Assembly: GCF_000235485.1 (NCBI RefSeq)
Contig: NZ_JH378889.1
Location: 93,471 to 157,470, forward strand
Reading direction: 5' to 3'
DNA: 64,000 nucleotides
DNA from: Streptococcus sp. oral taxon 058 str. F0407
GTDB taxonomy: Bacteria; Bacillota; Bacilli; Lactobacillales; Streptococcaceae
Positions 47,806-57,195 of this stretch are shown here, piece after piece (position 1 is the first letter of the stretch; the number at the start of each line of letters is the position of its first letter). The notes under the pieces were generated by a model. That model searched no databases. It saw only the letters and a list, made by a program, of their open reading frames with translations, and had not been told where the DNA came from. A program made the translations under genes and the position numbers.

Positions 47806-48859
47806 AGATATTATCAAGTTAGATCAGATCGATGTGACTTTTCACCAAAAGAAGAGAATCATCACAGCGGTCAAGGACGTGACCATTCACATCCAAGAAG
47901 GGGATATCTACGGAATCGTTGGATATTCTGGAGCAGGGAAATCAACCCTTGTACGGGTGATTAACCTCTTGCAAAAACCATCTGCAGGTAAAATTACCAT
48001 TGATAACGATGTGATTTTTGACGGCAAGGTGACCTTGACTGCAGAGCAGTTGCGTCGTAAGCGTCAAGATATCGGGATGATTTTCCAGCACTTTAACCTG
48101 ATGAGCCAAAAGACAGCAGAGGAGAATGTAGCCTTTGCTCTTAAACACTCTGGACTCAGCAAGGAAGAAAAGAAAGCTAAAGTGGCTAAGTTGTTGGACT
48201 TGGTTGGCTTGGCGGACCGTGCTGAAAACTACCCTTCTCAACTTTCTGGAGGGCAAAAACAGCGTGTGGCCATTGCGCGTGCCTTGGCCAATGATCCAAA
48301 AATCTTGATTTCAGATGAGTCAACGTCTGCCCTAGACCCTAAGACAACCAAGCAAATTCTAGCCTTGTTGCAAGATTTGAACCAAAAATTAGGCTTGACG
48401 GTTGTCTTGATTACGCATGAAATGCAGATTGTCAAAGACATTGCCAACCGTGTGGCAGTTATGCAGGATGGCCGTTTGATTGAAGAGGGCAGTGTTCTTG
48501 AAATCTTCTCAGACCCTAAACAACCTTTGACACAGGACTTTATCTCAACAGCTACAGGTATTGATGAAGCCATGGTCAAGATTGAAAAGCAAGAAATCGT
48601 AGAGCATTTATCTGAGAACAGTATTTTAGTGCAGCTCAAGTATGCAGGGGCTTCGACTGACGAGCCACTTTTGAATGAATTGTACAAGCATTACCAAGTA
48701 ACGGCTAATATCCTTTATGGAAATATCGAGATCCTCGACGGTACTCCTGTTGGAGAATTGGTTGTGGTCTTGTCGGGTGAAAAAGCAGCGCTAGCAGGTG
48801 CTCAAGAAGCCATCCGTCAAGCGGGTGTACAGTTAAAAGTATTGAAGGGAGGACAGTAA
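47798..48859 (+). CDS. metN: Methionine importer ATPase MetN
   Basis: A 353-residue ABC ATPase. Walker [10 protein letters not shown] (about residues 40-48), signature [15 protein letters not shown] and Walker [13 protein letters not shown] are intact. The C-terminal 90 residues form the NIL domain that senses methionine for trans-inhibition in E. coli MetN. It overlaps the peptidase gene and is followed 2 bases later by metP. Confidence 0.95.
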   Translation: MSRDIIKLDQIDVTFHQKKRIITAVKDVTIHIQEGDIYGIVGYSGAGKSTLVRVINLLQKPSAGKITIDNDVIFDGKVTLTAEQLRRKRQDIGMIFQHFNLMSQKTAEENVAFALKHSGLSKEEKKAKVAKLLDLVGLADRAENYPSQLSGGQKQRVAIARALANDPKILISDESTSALDPKTTKQILALLQDLNQKLGLTVVLITHEMQIVKDIANRVAVMQDGRLIEEGSVLEIFSDPKQPLTQDFISTATGIDEAMVKIEKQEIVEHLSENSILVQLKYAGASTDEPLLNELYKHYQVTANILYGNIEILDGTPVGELVVVLSGEKAALAGAQEAIRQAGVQLKVLKGGQ

Positions 48860-48860
48860 G

Positions 48861-49553
48861 ATGACAGAGTTTATTCAAACATACTTACCAAATGTCTACA
48901 AGATGGGCTGGGCTGGTCAAGCAGGCTGGGGAACAGCCATCTACCTAACTCTTTATATGACGGTTCTTTCCTTCATCATTGGAGGGTTCTTGGGGCTAGT
49001 GGCAGGTCTCTTCCTTGTCTTGACAGCGCCAGGTGGTGTATTGGAAAATAAGGTTGTCTTCTGGATTTTAGACAAGATTACCTCTATTTTCCGTGCGGTA
49101 CCCTTTATCATCCTCTTGGCGATCTTGTCTCCACTTTCTCATTTGATTGTTAAGACTAGTATCGGACCAAATGCAGCCCTTGTCCCCCTTTCTTTTGCAG
49201 TCTTTGCCTTCTTTGCCCGTCAGGTGCAGGTGGTCTTGGCTGAGCTAGATGGAGGCGTCATTGAGGCGGCCCAAGCAAGCGGAGCAACCTTCTGGGATAT
49301 CGTGGGTGTTTACCTATCAGAAGGTCTTCCAGATTTGATCCGTGTGACGACTGTGACCTTGATTTCCCTTGTTGGGGAAACAGCTATGGCTGGTGCGGTC
49401 GGAGCTGGTGGTATCGGTAATGTAGCCATCGCTTATGGATTTAACCGTTTCAATCATGATGTGACAGTTCTAGCAACCATTATTATCATCTTGATTATTT
49501 TCACGATCCAGTTTCTAGGAGATTTTTTGACCAAAAAATTGAGTCATAAATAA
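48861..49553 (+). CDS. metP: Methionine importer permease MetP
   Basis: A 230-residue permease of the MetI type with about five membrane helices. The EAA loop reads VIEAAQASGATFWDIV. It ends the metQ-peptidase-metN-metP unit and is followed by a terminator. Confidence 0.95.
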   Translation: MTEFIQTYLPNVYKMGWAGQAGWGTAIYLTLYMTVLSFIIGGFLGLVAGLFLVLTAPGGVLENKVVFWILDKITSIFRAVPFIILLAILSPLSHLIVKTSIGPNAALVPLSFAVFAFFARQVQVVLAELDGGVIEAAQASGATFWDIVGVYLSEGLPDLIRVTTVTLISLVGETAMAGAVGAGGIGNVAIAYGFNRFNHDVTVLATIIIILIIFTIQFLGDFLTKKLSHK

Positions 49554-49557
49554 ATGG

Positions 49558-49582
49558 AAGGAGTTCAAAGGGACTCCTTTTT
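49558..49582 (+). terminator. Terminator after metP
   Basis: AAGGAGT (49558-49564) pairs with GACTCCTT, followed by T residues. Confidence 0.82.
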
Positions 49583-49632
49583 CCTTTCTTACCGAAATGC
49601 AAGAAGGATAGAGCTTCTTTTTGGAAATATGC

Positions 49633-49688
49633 TATAATAAATAAAGGTCCCTCAATTAGCAAACCATAAAATTTGCTGTAGAAGGGAT
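49633..49688 (+). promoter_or_regulatory. -10 and structured leader of the accessory dlt genes
   Basis: TATAAT lies at 49633-49638. In the leader, AGCAAA (49658-49663) pairs with TTTGCT (49672-49677), and outer TCCCT and AGGGA bases extend the stem. The structure precedes the dltB ribosome binding site by about 10 bases and might control translation or mRNA stability. Confidence 0.5.
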
Positions 49689-49713
49689 GATAATGTAAAG
49701 GAGTTCGGTTGGT

Positions 49714-50868
49714 ATGAATTATTTCGAGGGGAATGAGTTTTTCCTTCTCTTATTTGTAGTGTTACTGATTGGTTTTGTGGTAAACTTTTTTGAAAAACGT
49801 AAGGACTACTATATTTTGGCGCTCTCCCTCTTATTTGCAGGAGCTATTTATGGCAAGAGTCGAGCGATGATAGTCTATTTGCTTGCCTTTATCGTTTACC
49901 AATATTTTCTGGTATTTCTAGCACAGAGGATAGAAGCAAAGCGACTGAAACCATTGGTTTTCCTTTCCATTCTTCCTTTGGTGATTAATAAAGTCTTTGC
50001 CCTGACTTCTCTGCATTTGTTGGCCTTTATTGGAATTTCTTACATGTCCTTTAAGACTATTCAGATCATGCTAGAAATATCGGATGGCTTGATCAAAGAA
50101 AAAATTGGTGTAAAAGATTACTTACAGTTTTTGCTCTTTTTCCCAACGGTTAGTGCTGGTCCGATTGATCGGAGTAGGAGATTTTTAAAAGAGATAAACG
50201 AGGTCATGCCTCGGAAAGACTATCTAGAGTTGGCAGGGGACGGTGTTTATCGTATCGTTTTAGGTCTACTTTATAAGGTTGTTTTGTCAACCTATGTTTA
50301 CCAGATGTTGCTCGCTCTAAGCAATACTGGTACAGTCGTCTACTCAATCAAGTATATGTACCTCTATACCTTGTATCTGTTCTTCGACTTTGCAGGCTAT
50401 AGTCTAATGGCCGTTGGAAGTAGCAACATTCTAGGTATTCAGACACCGATGAACTTTAACAAACCTTTCTTGAGTGTCGATATCAAGGATTTCTGGACCA
50501 GATGGCATATCACCTTGTCGACCTGGTTGAGAGATTTTGTGTTTTCAAGAGTATTGATGCAGGTTATCAGAAAAAAATGGTTTAAAAATAGACTACACAA
50601 TGCAACCTATGCCTATATGGTCAATATGTTGGTCATGGGTTTTTGGCATGGTCTTAGTGTTAGTTACATTGTCTATGGTTTTTATCATGGTGTCTTGATG
50701 GCTGGATTTGAAGTGTATCAAAAGAAAAGCAATTTTTATAAGAAAAATAAAAATAAAAACTGGTATAAGCTACTAAGTTGGTTTGTGACCATGAATTTGG
50801 TTATGATTGGTTTCTTTATCTTTTCAGGTGAACCCTATAAAATCTTACTGACGATTTTAAAGAGCTAA
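49714..50868 (+). CDS. DltB-like MBOAT acyltransferase (accessory copy)
   Basis: A 384-residue membrane-bound O-acyltransferase with about ten hydrophobic segments. FFPTVSAGPIDRSRRF and SVDIKDFWTRWHITLSTWLR are the DltB/AlgI family landmarks, and the catalytic histidine is His312 in MGFWHG. DltB moves D-alanine across or at the membrane for teichoic-acid D-alanylation. Unlike canonical dlt operons there is no dltA or dltC here. AAAGGAG lies 11 bases before the start. The partner carrier could be DltC from a canonical operon elsewhere. Confidence 0.9.
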   Translation: MNYFEGNEFFLLLFVVLLIGFVVNFFEKRKDYYILALSLLFAGAIYGKSRAMIVYLLAFIVYQYFLVFLAQRIEAKRLKPLVFLSILPLVINKVFALTSLHLLAFIGISYMSFKTIQIMLEISDGLIKEKIGVKDYLQFLLFFPTVSAGPIDRSRRFLKEINEVMPRKDYLELAGDGVYRIVLGLLYKVVLSTYVYQMLLALSNTGTVVYSIKYMYLYTLYLFFDFAGYSLMAVGSSNILGIQTPMNFNKPFLSVDIKDFWTRWHITLSTWLRDFVFSRVLMQVIRKKWFKNRLHNATYAYMVNMLVMGFWHGLSVSYIVYGFYHGVLMAGFEVYQKKSNFYKKNKNKNWYKLLSWFVTMNLVMIGFFIFSGEPYKILLTILKS

Positions 50869-50915
50869 GAGATTGAAAAGAAATCGGCTAGATTGAAGGG
50901 ATAGGATAAAACGAA

Positions 50916-52088
50916 ATGATTAAATTAAAAGCATTTTTACTATCGCTTGTGCTCGTAATTGCGACGCTTGCCCTTTTAAATGTGACGTATGTCAAGAAGA
51001 TTGAGGATTATTATAAAGTCAAGGATAACAGTATTCGTTATAGCACCTCGTATGAAAAGTATAAAAGTAGAGATATTCTAACAAGCAATATCACCCCCAA
51101 TACACTGGTTCTAATGGGTTCTTCAGAGTTGGTTGCAACAATAAATGAAGACTATCATCCAAATAAAATTTTTAATTACAACGATTTTAATATCATGCAG
51201 ATTGGGACCAGTTATTCTCAAAACATCATTCAGGCTACGACCTTGGGCTCTATTGAAGGATCTATGAGTAAGCGAAAAGTAGTTATAGTAGAGTCGGTTC
51301 AGTGGTTTGAAAAAGATGGGACCCATCAAGATGCCTTTTTGAACAAGGCTTCTCAGGAACATATTTTCCACATGCTAGATAATGACAAGATTAGTAAAGA
51401 AACGAAAGAAAAACTAATCAATCGCATTATCGAGATTACCAAGGGGAATAAGCAACAAAATGATATCTACAAAAAATATAAAAGTTATTTCATAGATGGA
51501 AAAGGAACTATTGTTGACAAAAAACTATTAGAATTCGATAAGGCGATGTATTCCTTTAAGCTCAAACAGACTTTTTATCAAAAACATGCCAAATCAGATT
51601 ATCCTTCACTAGGAGATAAAACCCCAGACTACGATTGGGAGAAAATGACAAATCAGTTTGTAGAAGAGGTCAAAAAGAAAACAGACAATAATGATTATGC
51701 TGTTGATAATAACTACTACAATACCTACCTAAAAGATCGCTATGCATCACTGAAGGATTCTAATAAAGATTTGAGCTACCTAGAGTCGCCAGAGTATTCA
51801 GATATGGAACTCTTCTTGACAGTTGCCAAAGAATTGGGCATTGAAGTTGAGGTCATTATTTTCCCAGTAAACGGGAAATGGAATGACTACACGGGTGTCT
51901 CAAGAGAGGTGCGGGAGAAAACTTATAAAAAAATAGAAGATGTTGCAAAAGGCCATGGTGCAACGGTACTAAACTATGGAAACAGAGAGTATGATGATTA
52001 CTTTTTATTTGACGTGATGCACGTTGGAGTGAAAGGATGGATGGAAGTTGAAAAAGAACTTTACAAATTTGCAAACCAAGCTAACTAA
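50916..52088 (+). CDS. DltD-like protein (accessory copy)
   Basis: A 390-residue protein with one N-terminal membrane anchor (LKAFLLSLVLVIATLALLN) and an extracellular SGNH-hydrolase-like domain. The catalytic triad is visible: Ser69/Ser70 in MGSSELVAT, and Asp366 with His369 in FDVMHVG. DltD finishes D-alanine transfer to teichoic acid on the outer face. The ribosome binding site is weak (GGATAGG). Its 3' end contains the overlapping dltX-like gene. Confidence 0.9.
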   Translation: MIKLKAFLLSLVLVIATLALLNVTYVKKIEDYYKVKDNSIRYSTSYEKYKSRDILTSNITPNTLVLMGSSELVATINEDYHPNKIFNYNDFNIMQIGTSYSQNIIQATTLGSIEGSMSKRKVVIVESVQWFEKDGTHQDAFLNKASQEHIFHMLDNDKISKETKEKLINRIIEITKGNKQQNDIYKKYKSYFIDGKGTIVDKKLLEFDKAMYSFKLKQTFYQKHAKSDYPSLGDKTPDYDWEKMTNQFVEEVKKKTDNNDYAVDNNYYNTYLKDRYASLKDSNKDLSYLESPEYSDMELFLTVAKELGIEVEVIIFPVNGKWNDYTGVSREVREKTYKKIEDVAKGHGATVLNYGNREYDDYFLFDVMHVGVKGWMEVEKELYKFANQAN

Positions 52089-52206
52089 CACACATCGTTT
52101 AATCTTGTGGACACTATTTTTCTATACGGTTATCTTAAGTATCGTGATTTACTGTTTTGTGACCGATTTTTCGAACATCCAAGAATTTATCTATAGTGAA
52201 TTCTAA
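52048..52206 (+). CDS. DltX-like micropeptide overlapping dltD
   Basis: A 52-residue single-pass membrane peptide starting at TTG 52048 with AAAGGA 10 bases upstream. A basic N-terminus (MKKNFTNLQTK) is followed by a hydrophobic helix (LFFYTVILSIVIYCF) and the C-terminus FIYSEF. That tail matches the invariant FIYxEF end of DltX, the acyl-relay micropeptide of dlt operons. It overlaps the end of dltD by 41 bases in another frame. Canonical dltX is the first gene of dlt operons; here it is last. Below the size at which short genes are usually called. Confidence 0.82.
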   Translation: MKKNFTNLQTKLTNTHRLILWTLFFYTVILSIVIYCFVTDFSNIQEFIYSEF

Positions 52207-52218
52207 GATTGTATACAA

Positions 52219-52260
52219 AAAGGCCCTGGAGCTAGGTGTTACTAGTCTTCAGGGCTTTTA
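52219..52260. terminator. Bidirectional terminator
   Basis: AAAGGCCCTGGAG (52219-52231) pairs over 13 positions with CTTCAGGGCTTTT (52247-52259), allowing G-U pairs. It separates the accessory dlt genes from the converging membrane-protein gene. Confidence 0.85.
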
Positions 52261-52262
52261 CC

Positions 52263-52832
52263 TTACATTTTATCAGCGATTTTTTGACTTAGAAACTGCC
52301 CAAGCAGAGCCCCCATTACAGCACCAAGGAGAATGCTTGCTACAAAGAGAAAAATTTTGTCTAGCTCTGGAGCGACCATGATACGGTCAATGTATTCTTG
52401 GGATTTCCCACGAGTGAGGAGAGTTGCCGCGTAGGATTCTGGACTAATCCACATGAGGAGGATGGGACCACTTGTGCTGAAAGCAAAAACGAGGAAGGAG
52501 AGAAGATTTTTAATCTTATCCTGATAGTGACCGAGGCGAGCAATAGCATCTGCTACAAGACCACAAGCGATAGCTGGTAGAAAGGCGCCGGCACCGTGTT
52601 TACTAGCTAGGAAAAATAGTGCCATAAAAAGGCTTAGAATCGTGATAGCGCCAAAACGAGGAACCTTTGCTAAAAGAAGCATGTAGACGCTCCCTCCAAC
52701 AAGGGCAGAAAAGGCAGGCGCATAGAACATATTGCCCGTTGAGTCGACCAGGTGTCCAAGCAATACTCCAATCCCTAGACAGAGGAAGTAGAGGACGACG
52801 GCTAAGAGGGTAGTTAAGATATTTTTCTTCAT
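52263..52832 (-). CDS. MptD-family putative ECF transporter S component
   Basis: A 189-residue membrane protein with five or six helices. The pattern FYAPAFSALVGGSVYMLLLAK and the glycine/alanine-rich KHGAGAFLPAIACGLVADAI resemble the Trep_Strep/MptD family of energy-coupling-factor substrate-binding components. The start at 52832 follows AAGGAG. The substrate is unknown; the ATPase module would be shared ECF proteins. Confidence 0.8.
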   Translation of the reverse strand: MKKNILTTLLAVVLYFLCLGIGVLLGHLVDSTGNMFYAPAFSALVGGSVYMLLLAKVPRFGAITILSLFMALFFLASKHGAGAFLPAIACGLVADAIARLGHYQDKIKNLLSFLVFAFSTSGPILLMWISPESYAATLLTRGKSQEYIDRIMVAPELDKIFLFVASILLGAVMGALLGQFLSQKIADKM

Positions 52833-52965
52833 GAGAATCTCCTTATATAAATCTGTCAAAATCAATTGTAGCACGCTTTTAGAGGATTGTAAATGGGTGC
52901 TCTATATTTTTGAAAACGTTTGAAATATGATATAATAGTTACATAGTTGTTTTAAGGAGGATATT

Positions 52966-53580
52966 ATGGGAAAGTTTCTAGAATTCGTCTTTAATCGTTT
53001 CTTTTTAGGAATGATTGCGACGGCTTTTTTCTGGTTATTGACACTAGCAGGAGGTGTGGTCTTTGGTTTGGCACCAGCTAGTGCAACCCTTATGAGTTTA
53101 TATGCGGAGCACGGTTATACTTACCGAGCTTATAGTTTGAAAGAAGCTTGGGAATTGTATAAGAGTAACTTTGTCAAGAGCAATCTCGCTTTCTATAGTT
53201 TTGTACTTGTAGATCTAGTCTTAGTTTATGGTTTGTACCTTTTGGTTCAATTGCCCCATCAAACTATCTTCCATCTCTTGGCAACCTTCCTCAATATCCT
53301 TGTTGTTGCCTTTGTTTTTTTGGCTTATACCGTTTCATTGAAACTACAAGTTCACTATGAGCTCTCTTATCGAAATACCGTAAAACTCGCTCTCATCGGG
53401 ATTTTTATGAATTTGCCGGCAATTGCCAAGGTTTTATTTGGTACGGTCATGCTTGTAGGAATTGGTTACTATATGCCTGCCCTCCTCTTTTTCGTAGGGA
53501 TTGGTGTGTGGCATTTCTTTATCAGTGATATGTTGGAACCCGTATATGAAAGTATCCATGAAAAATTGGCGACAAAATAA
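52966..53580 (+). CDS. yesL: YesL-family (DUF624) membrane protein
   Basis: A 204-residue DUF624 protein with about five membrane helices. FFWLLTLAGGVVFGLAPASATL near the N-terminus is typical of YesL. TAAGGAGG precedes the start and TATAAT lies near 52930-52935. A near-cre sequence TTGAAAACGTTTGAA overlaps the promoter. YesL genes accompany YesM/YesN two-component systems for glycan use, as here. Confidence 0.9.
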   Translation: MGKFLEFVFNRFFLGMIATAFFWLLTLAGGVVFGLAPASATLMSLYAEHGYTYRAYSLKEAWELYKSNFVKSNLAFYSFVLVDLVLVYGLYLLVQLPHQTIFHLLATFLNILVVAFVFLAYTVSLKLQVHYELSYRNTVKLALIGIFMNLPAIAKVLFGTVMLVGIGYYMPALLFFVGIGVWHFFISDMLEPVYESIHEKLATK

Positions 53581-55228
53581 AATGAAGCCGTTCTGGCTCC
53601 ATTCGCTCTTGCGCATCTATACCTTGGTGATGATTGCCATCATTGCAAGTTTTGCGATCATGCTCTCCTATGCTGACTGGAGTTCCCGTGAAAAAGAAGC
53701 TCAACGAGTAGCTCAACGTGTGACGACTCGGACAGTGAGTGAGATTGAATATTACCATAGAGAGTCGACTCGGATTGCACAGGCTTTGGTTGAAAATCAG
53801 GCTCGCATTGAAGGGATTTATAAGTACTTTAGTCTCAGTACACCAGACTATTTTTATTGGCAATTAGAGCGTAAGGCTTCGCCCTATATCTCGGTATCCT
53901 TGTATGAAAATATCGATGATCTCTATGTTCGCAATGATTTTGTGACGGGTGTGGCAATTGTCCTTCAAGATTATAAAGAAGTCTTTGTTTCTACCAGAGG
54001 GAAACGAAGTGGAGAGAAAATTCCAGCAGAAAATTTCAAACCAGCTCCTAATAGTTTTGCCATTCCCGTTTCCGATCCTGTGTCTGACAAGGATTTAGGA
54101 GTCATCTATATCTCCCTTTCCCCAGATGTTCTCCATGATGCTATTGACAATACAAGGGGCCATATCCCGATGGCTGTAACAGTAACTTCGCCTTTTGATA
54201 CGGAGATGTTTCAGATTGGGGAGACAGTATCTGCCGAGCGGGAGGACTGGCTTGTAGGAGTTACCTCCCATGGCTATCAAGTTCGTGTAGCCGTTCCTAA
54301 GGATTTTGTTCTTAAGGGAACTTTGACTAGTTCGGCTATCATTATTGGACTAAGCATTCTCTTTATCATTATCTTGTATATCACTCTGAGACAGACCTTT
54401 TCAAAATATCAAAAGCAGGTGGTGGACTTGGTCGAGTCTATTCAGGTTACTGCTCAAGGAGAAGAAGGGCTTCGCATCGATACTTCTGAGAAAGATCAGG
54501 AATTGCTCCTCATCTCAGAAACAACAAATGATATGTTAGACCGACTGGAAAAAAATATCCATGATATTTATCAGTTGGAACTGAGCCAAAAAGATGCGAA
54601 TATGCGAGCCTTGCAAGCTCAAATCAATCCTCACTTCATGTATAATACCTTGGAGTTCTTGCGGATGTATGCGGTGATGGAAAGCCAAGATGAACTGGCG
54701 GATATTATCTATGAATTTAGCAGTTTACTACGCAATAATATCTCCGATGAGCGAGAAACGACGCTGAAGCAGGAGTTGGAATTTTGCCGAAAATACAGCT
54801 ATCTCTGTATGGTGCGTTATCCAAAGTCAGTTGCCTATGGTTTTAAGATCGAGCCAGAATTAGAAAATATGAAGATTCCCAAGTTTACGCTCCAACCATT
54901 GGTAGAAAACTACTTTGCTCACGGTATTGATTACAGGCGAACAGACAATGTAATCAGTATCAAGGTTTTGAAGGGTGAAGGTTTTGTTGAAATCCTAGTG
55001 GTAGACAATGGTCGTGGAATGCCTGCTGAGAAACTAGCTAGTTTGCAAGAAAAACTAACTCAGAGAAGTTTTGAGCACGAGGCAAGCTATAGCGGAGAGC
55101 GACAATCAATTGGAATAATCAATGTACACGAACGCTTTGTCCTCTATTTTGGAGATCGCTACCAAATCAGTGTAGAGTCAGCTGAACAAGAAGGTGTTCG
55201 TTACCGTATTACTATTCAAAATGAATAG
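53558..55228 (+). CDS. yesM: YesM-like sensor histidine kinase (TCS07-like)
   Basis: A 556-residue membrane histidine kinase. Two membrane segments (about residues 20-38 and 270-290) flank an extracellular sensor domain of some 230 residues. The cytoplasmic part has a HAMP-like linker, the phosphoacceptor motif QINPHFMYNTLEFLRM of the LytS/YesM type, and the ATP-binding NGRGMP. In S. pneumoniae TCS07 is reported to respond to host glycans (from memory). ATG 53558 overlaps yesL by 23 bases; ATG 53546 and 53582 are alternatives, none with a strong ribosome binding site. Confidence 0.9.
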   Translation: MKNWRQNKMKPFWLHSLLRIYTLVMIAIIASFAIMLSYADWSSREKEAQRVAQRVTTRTVSEIEYYHRESTRIAQALVENQARIEGIYKYFSLSTPDYFYWQLERKASPYISVSLYENIDDLYVRNDFVTGVAIVLQDYKEVFVSTRGKRSGEKIPAENFKPAPNSFAIPVSDPVSDKDLGVIYISLSPDVLHDAIDNTRGHIPMAVTVTSPFDTEMFQIGETVSAEREDWLVGVTSHGYQVRVAVPKDFVLKGTLTSSAIIIGLSILFIIILYITLRQTFSKYQKQVVDLVESIQVTAQGEEGLRIDTSEKDQELLLISETTNDMLDRLEKNIHDIYQLELSQKDANMRALQAQINPHFMYNTLEFLRMYAVMESQDELADIIYEFSSLLRNNISDERETTLKQELEFCRKYSYLCMVRYPKSVAYGFKIEPELENMKIPKFTLQPLVENYFAHGIDYRRTDNVISIKVLKGEGFVEILVVDNGRGMPAEKLASLQEKLTQRSFEHEASYSGERQSIGIINVHERFVLYFGDRYQISVESAEQEGVRYRITIQNE

Positions 55229-55240
55229 AAAGGAAGGGAA

Positions 55241-56527
55241 ATGTATAAAGTTTTATTAGTAGACGATGAGTACATGGTGACAGAGGGGCTCAAGCGGTTA
55301 ATCCCCTTTGAAAAATGGGATATGCAAGTCGTCGCAACAGCTAATCACGCAGATGATGCATTGGACTACGTCAAGGAAAATCCAGTTGATGTGATTATTT
55401 CGGATGTCAACATGCCAGATAAGACAGGGCTTGAGATGATCAAGGAGATGAAGGAGATTCTCCCAGATACCTATTATATCTTGCTGTCAGGCTATCAGGA
55501 GTTTGACTATGTCAAGAAAGCCATGAACCTCAGTGTCGTGGATTATCTGGTAAAGCCAGTGGATAAGGTGGAGTTGGGTCATTTATTAGAAAAAATTGCG
55601 AGCCAACTTCAGGAAAAGGTGGAGCAAAGCCAGACTCTCAGCCAAGAATTGGATGAAGAAGGCTTTGTCAACTTCTTAGCAGGTAAAGACAACTGGTGGA
55701 TAGGCCTTTCCAAGGAAAAACAAGGGTCTTTCACTATTCCTTACTATGTTTTAGGTCAAGACTGGCAGATTTTTATCTCTGATCAACCACTAGATGGAAT
55801 CGTAGTATCACCTTTTGGAGCGCCCTACCAACAATCCTTTGAAAAATGGAAGATCAACGCAGAAAAAGCCCTCTTTTACGGTTCTGTCAATCTAGAAAAA
55901 TCCGAGAGTCTATTTGCCTATTACGAGCCGATTTATCGCGTGATTATCCAAGGAAATATCAATCAAATTATCGAAGAATTGACTCTGCTAGAGAAGGTTG
56001 TCTTAGAGAATACACCGCGTGTGGCTATCACCAAACAGCTTTTCACCCAGTTTGTCATGGATGTCTTCCATTTGTTTGAACACCTAAAAGCAGATGATAT
56101 GACCGAGATTGTCAAAGCCATCCATGCCATTAACTCCTTTGAAGAATTGGTTGCCTACATCAAAGAGACCTTGATCAAGTTCTTTGGTCAGTACCGCATG
56201 AATGAAAATGTGGTCAGTGTTCTAGAGGTTATCGGCCGTGATTATCAAAAAGAGTTATCACTTAAGGATATCAGCAAGGATCTCTTTATTAACCCAGTCT
56301 ACCTCGGTCAGCTGATCAAGCGAGAAACCAACTCGACCTTTGCGGAACTGCTCAACAAACAGCGGATCAAGGCGGCACAACAACTCTTGCTTTCAACCAA
56401 TGATAGTATTGAAGATGTTTGCTATGCTGTTGGTTACAGTAATGTTGGATATTTCTACAAGGTTTTTCGTAAATTGTGCGGAAAATCACCAAAAGCTTAC
56501 CGCAAACAAGTCGAAAGTTCCCTGTAA
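55241..56527 (+). CDS. yesN: YesN-like AraC-type response regulator (TCS07-like)
   Basis: A 428-residue response regulator. The receiver domain (1 to about 120) has VDDEYMV, phosphoacceptor Asp in ISDVNMP and LVKPVDK. The C-terminal AraC DNA-binding domain contains RIKAAQQLLLSTNDSIEDVC and GYSNVGYFYKVFRKLCGKSP. It follows the kinase by 12 bases. Likely targets, by analogy with S. pneumoniae, include the glycan genes at the start of the window. Confidence 0.93.
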   Translation: MYKVLLVDDEYMVTEGLKRLIPFEKWDMQVVATANHADDALDYVKENPVDVIISDVNMPDKTGLEMIKEMKEILPDTYYILLSGYQEFDYVKKAMNLSVVDYLVKPVDKVELGHLLEKIASQLQEKVEQSQTLSQELDEEGFVNFLAGKDNWWIGLSKEKQGSFTIPYYVLGQDWQIFISDQPLDGIVVSPFGAPYQQSFEKWKINAEKALFYGSVNLEKSESLFAYYEPIYRVIIQGNINQIIEELTLLEKVVLENTPRVAITKQLFTQFVMDVFHLFEHLKADDMTEIVKAIHAINSFEELVAYIKETLIKFFGQYRMNENVVSVLEVIGRDYQKELSLKDISKDLFINPVYLGQLIKRETNSTFAELLNKQRIKAAQQLLLSTNDSIEDVCYAVGYSNVGYFYKVFRKLCGKSPKAYRKQVESSL

Positions 56528-56530
56528 AAC

Positions 56531-56559
56531 TTGTATTTACGTGCAAAAAATGCTATAAT
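56531..56559 (+). promoter_or_regulatory. Promoter after the two-component operon
   Basis: TTGTAT (56531-56536) and TATAAT (56554-56559) are 17 bases apart, 26 bases before the membrane-protein start. Confidence 0.75.
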
Positions 56560-56585
56560 GTCCAAAATGCCTTAAGGAGGAAAAT

Positions 56586-57119
56586 ATGAAAAAGAAACCA
56601 ATCTACCTATGGGTTTTATTAGTTCTGTCTGCATTGATTTCAGCTATGTCCCTGTTTGGCTTGTTGAGCCCGGTGCCTAGTAAAGAGGCTCTACGTGCTG
56701 GTCAAACTCAGGTTCAAGGTCTCAGCGCCCAGCAGTTGGAAGATACGATTAATTATCTGCATAAGACAGCTGAATTATCGCATTCGACTGTTAACATCGT
56801 TTTGATTATTTTATCTGCGATCTTGGTAGTTACCGGTATTGTTCTCTTGGTTCGTAATCATTTGCAATATGCAAATTATGCTTACATTGCTTATGTTTTA
56901 CTTGCCATTATTGGTTCGATTTATACTTATATGGGTATGCAAGATGCTGTACAAGCCATCCGTGATGAAACTTTGAGACTAGGGACAGAAGTCCTTGGAA
57001 AGGGAACAACGATTTTATTTGTTGTTATCAATGTCCTCTTCCTTGCCATTGTCTTTTACAAGATGTGGCGTCAACAAAAAGATTTGTCTGAGGAAGTCGA
57101 AGCAGAGGAAGTTGCCTAA
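56586..57119 (+). CDS. Membrane protein of unknown function
   Basis: A 177-residue protein with four predicted membrane helices (about residues 8-28, 67-89, 96-116 and 140-160) and an acidic C-terminus EEVEAEEVA. AAGGAGG precedes the start. No family is recognised. It has its own promoter and precedes nrdI by 76 bases. Confidence 0.82.
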   Translation: MKKKPIYLWVLLVLSALISAMSLFGLLSPVPSKEALRAGQTQVQGLSAQQLEDTINYLHKTAELSHSTVNIVLIILSAILVVTGIVLLVRNHLQYANYAYIAYVLLAIIGSIYTYMGMQDAVQAIRDETLRLGTEVLGKGTTILFVVINVLFLAIVFYKMWRQQKDLSEEVEAEEVA

Positions 57120-57195
57120 GTATTGACAAAAGAGAACTATCAAGTTACAATCTTGGTAGTTCTTTTAATATCCAAAAATAAAAATCGAGGTCAAC

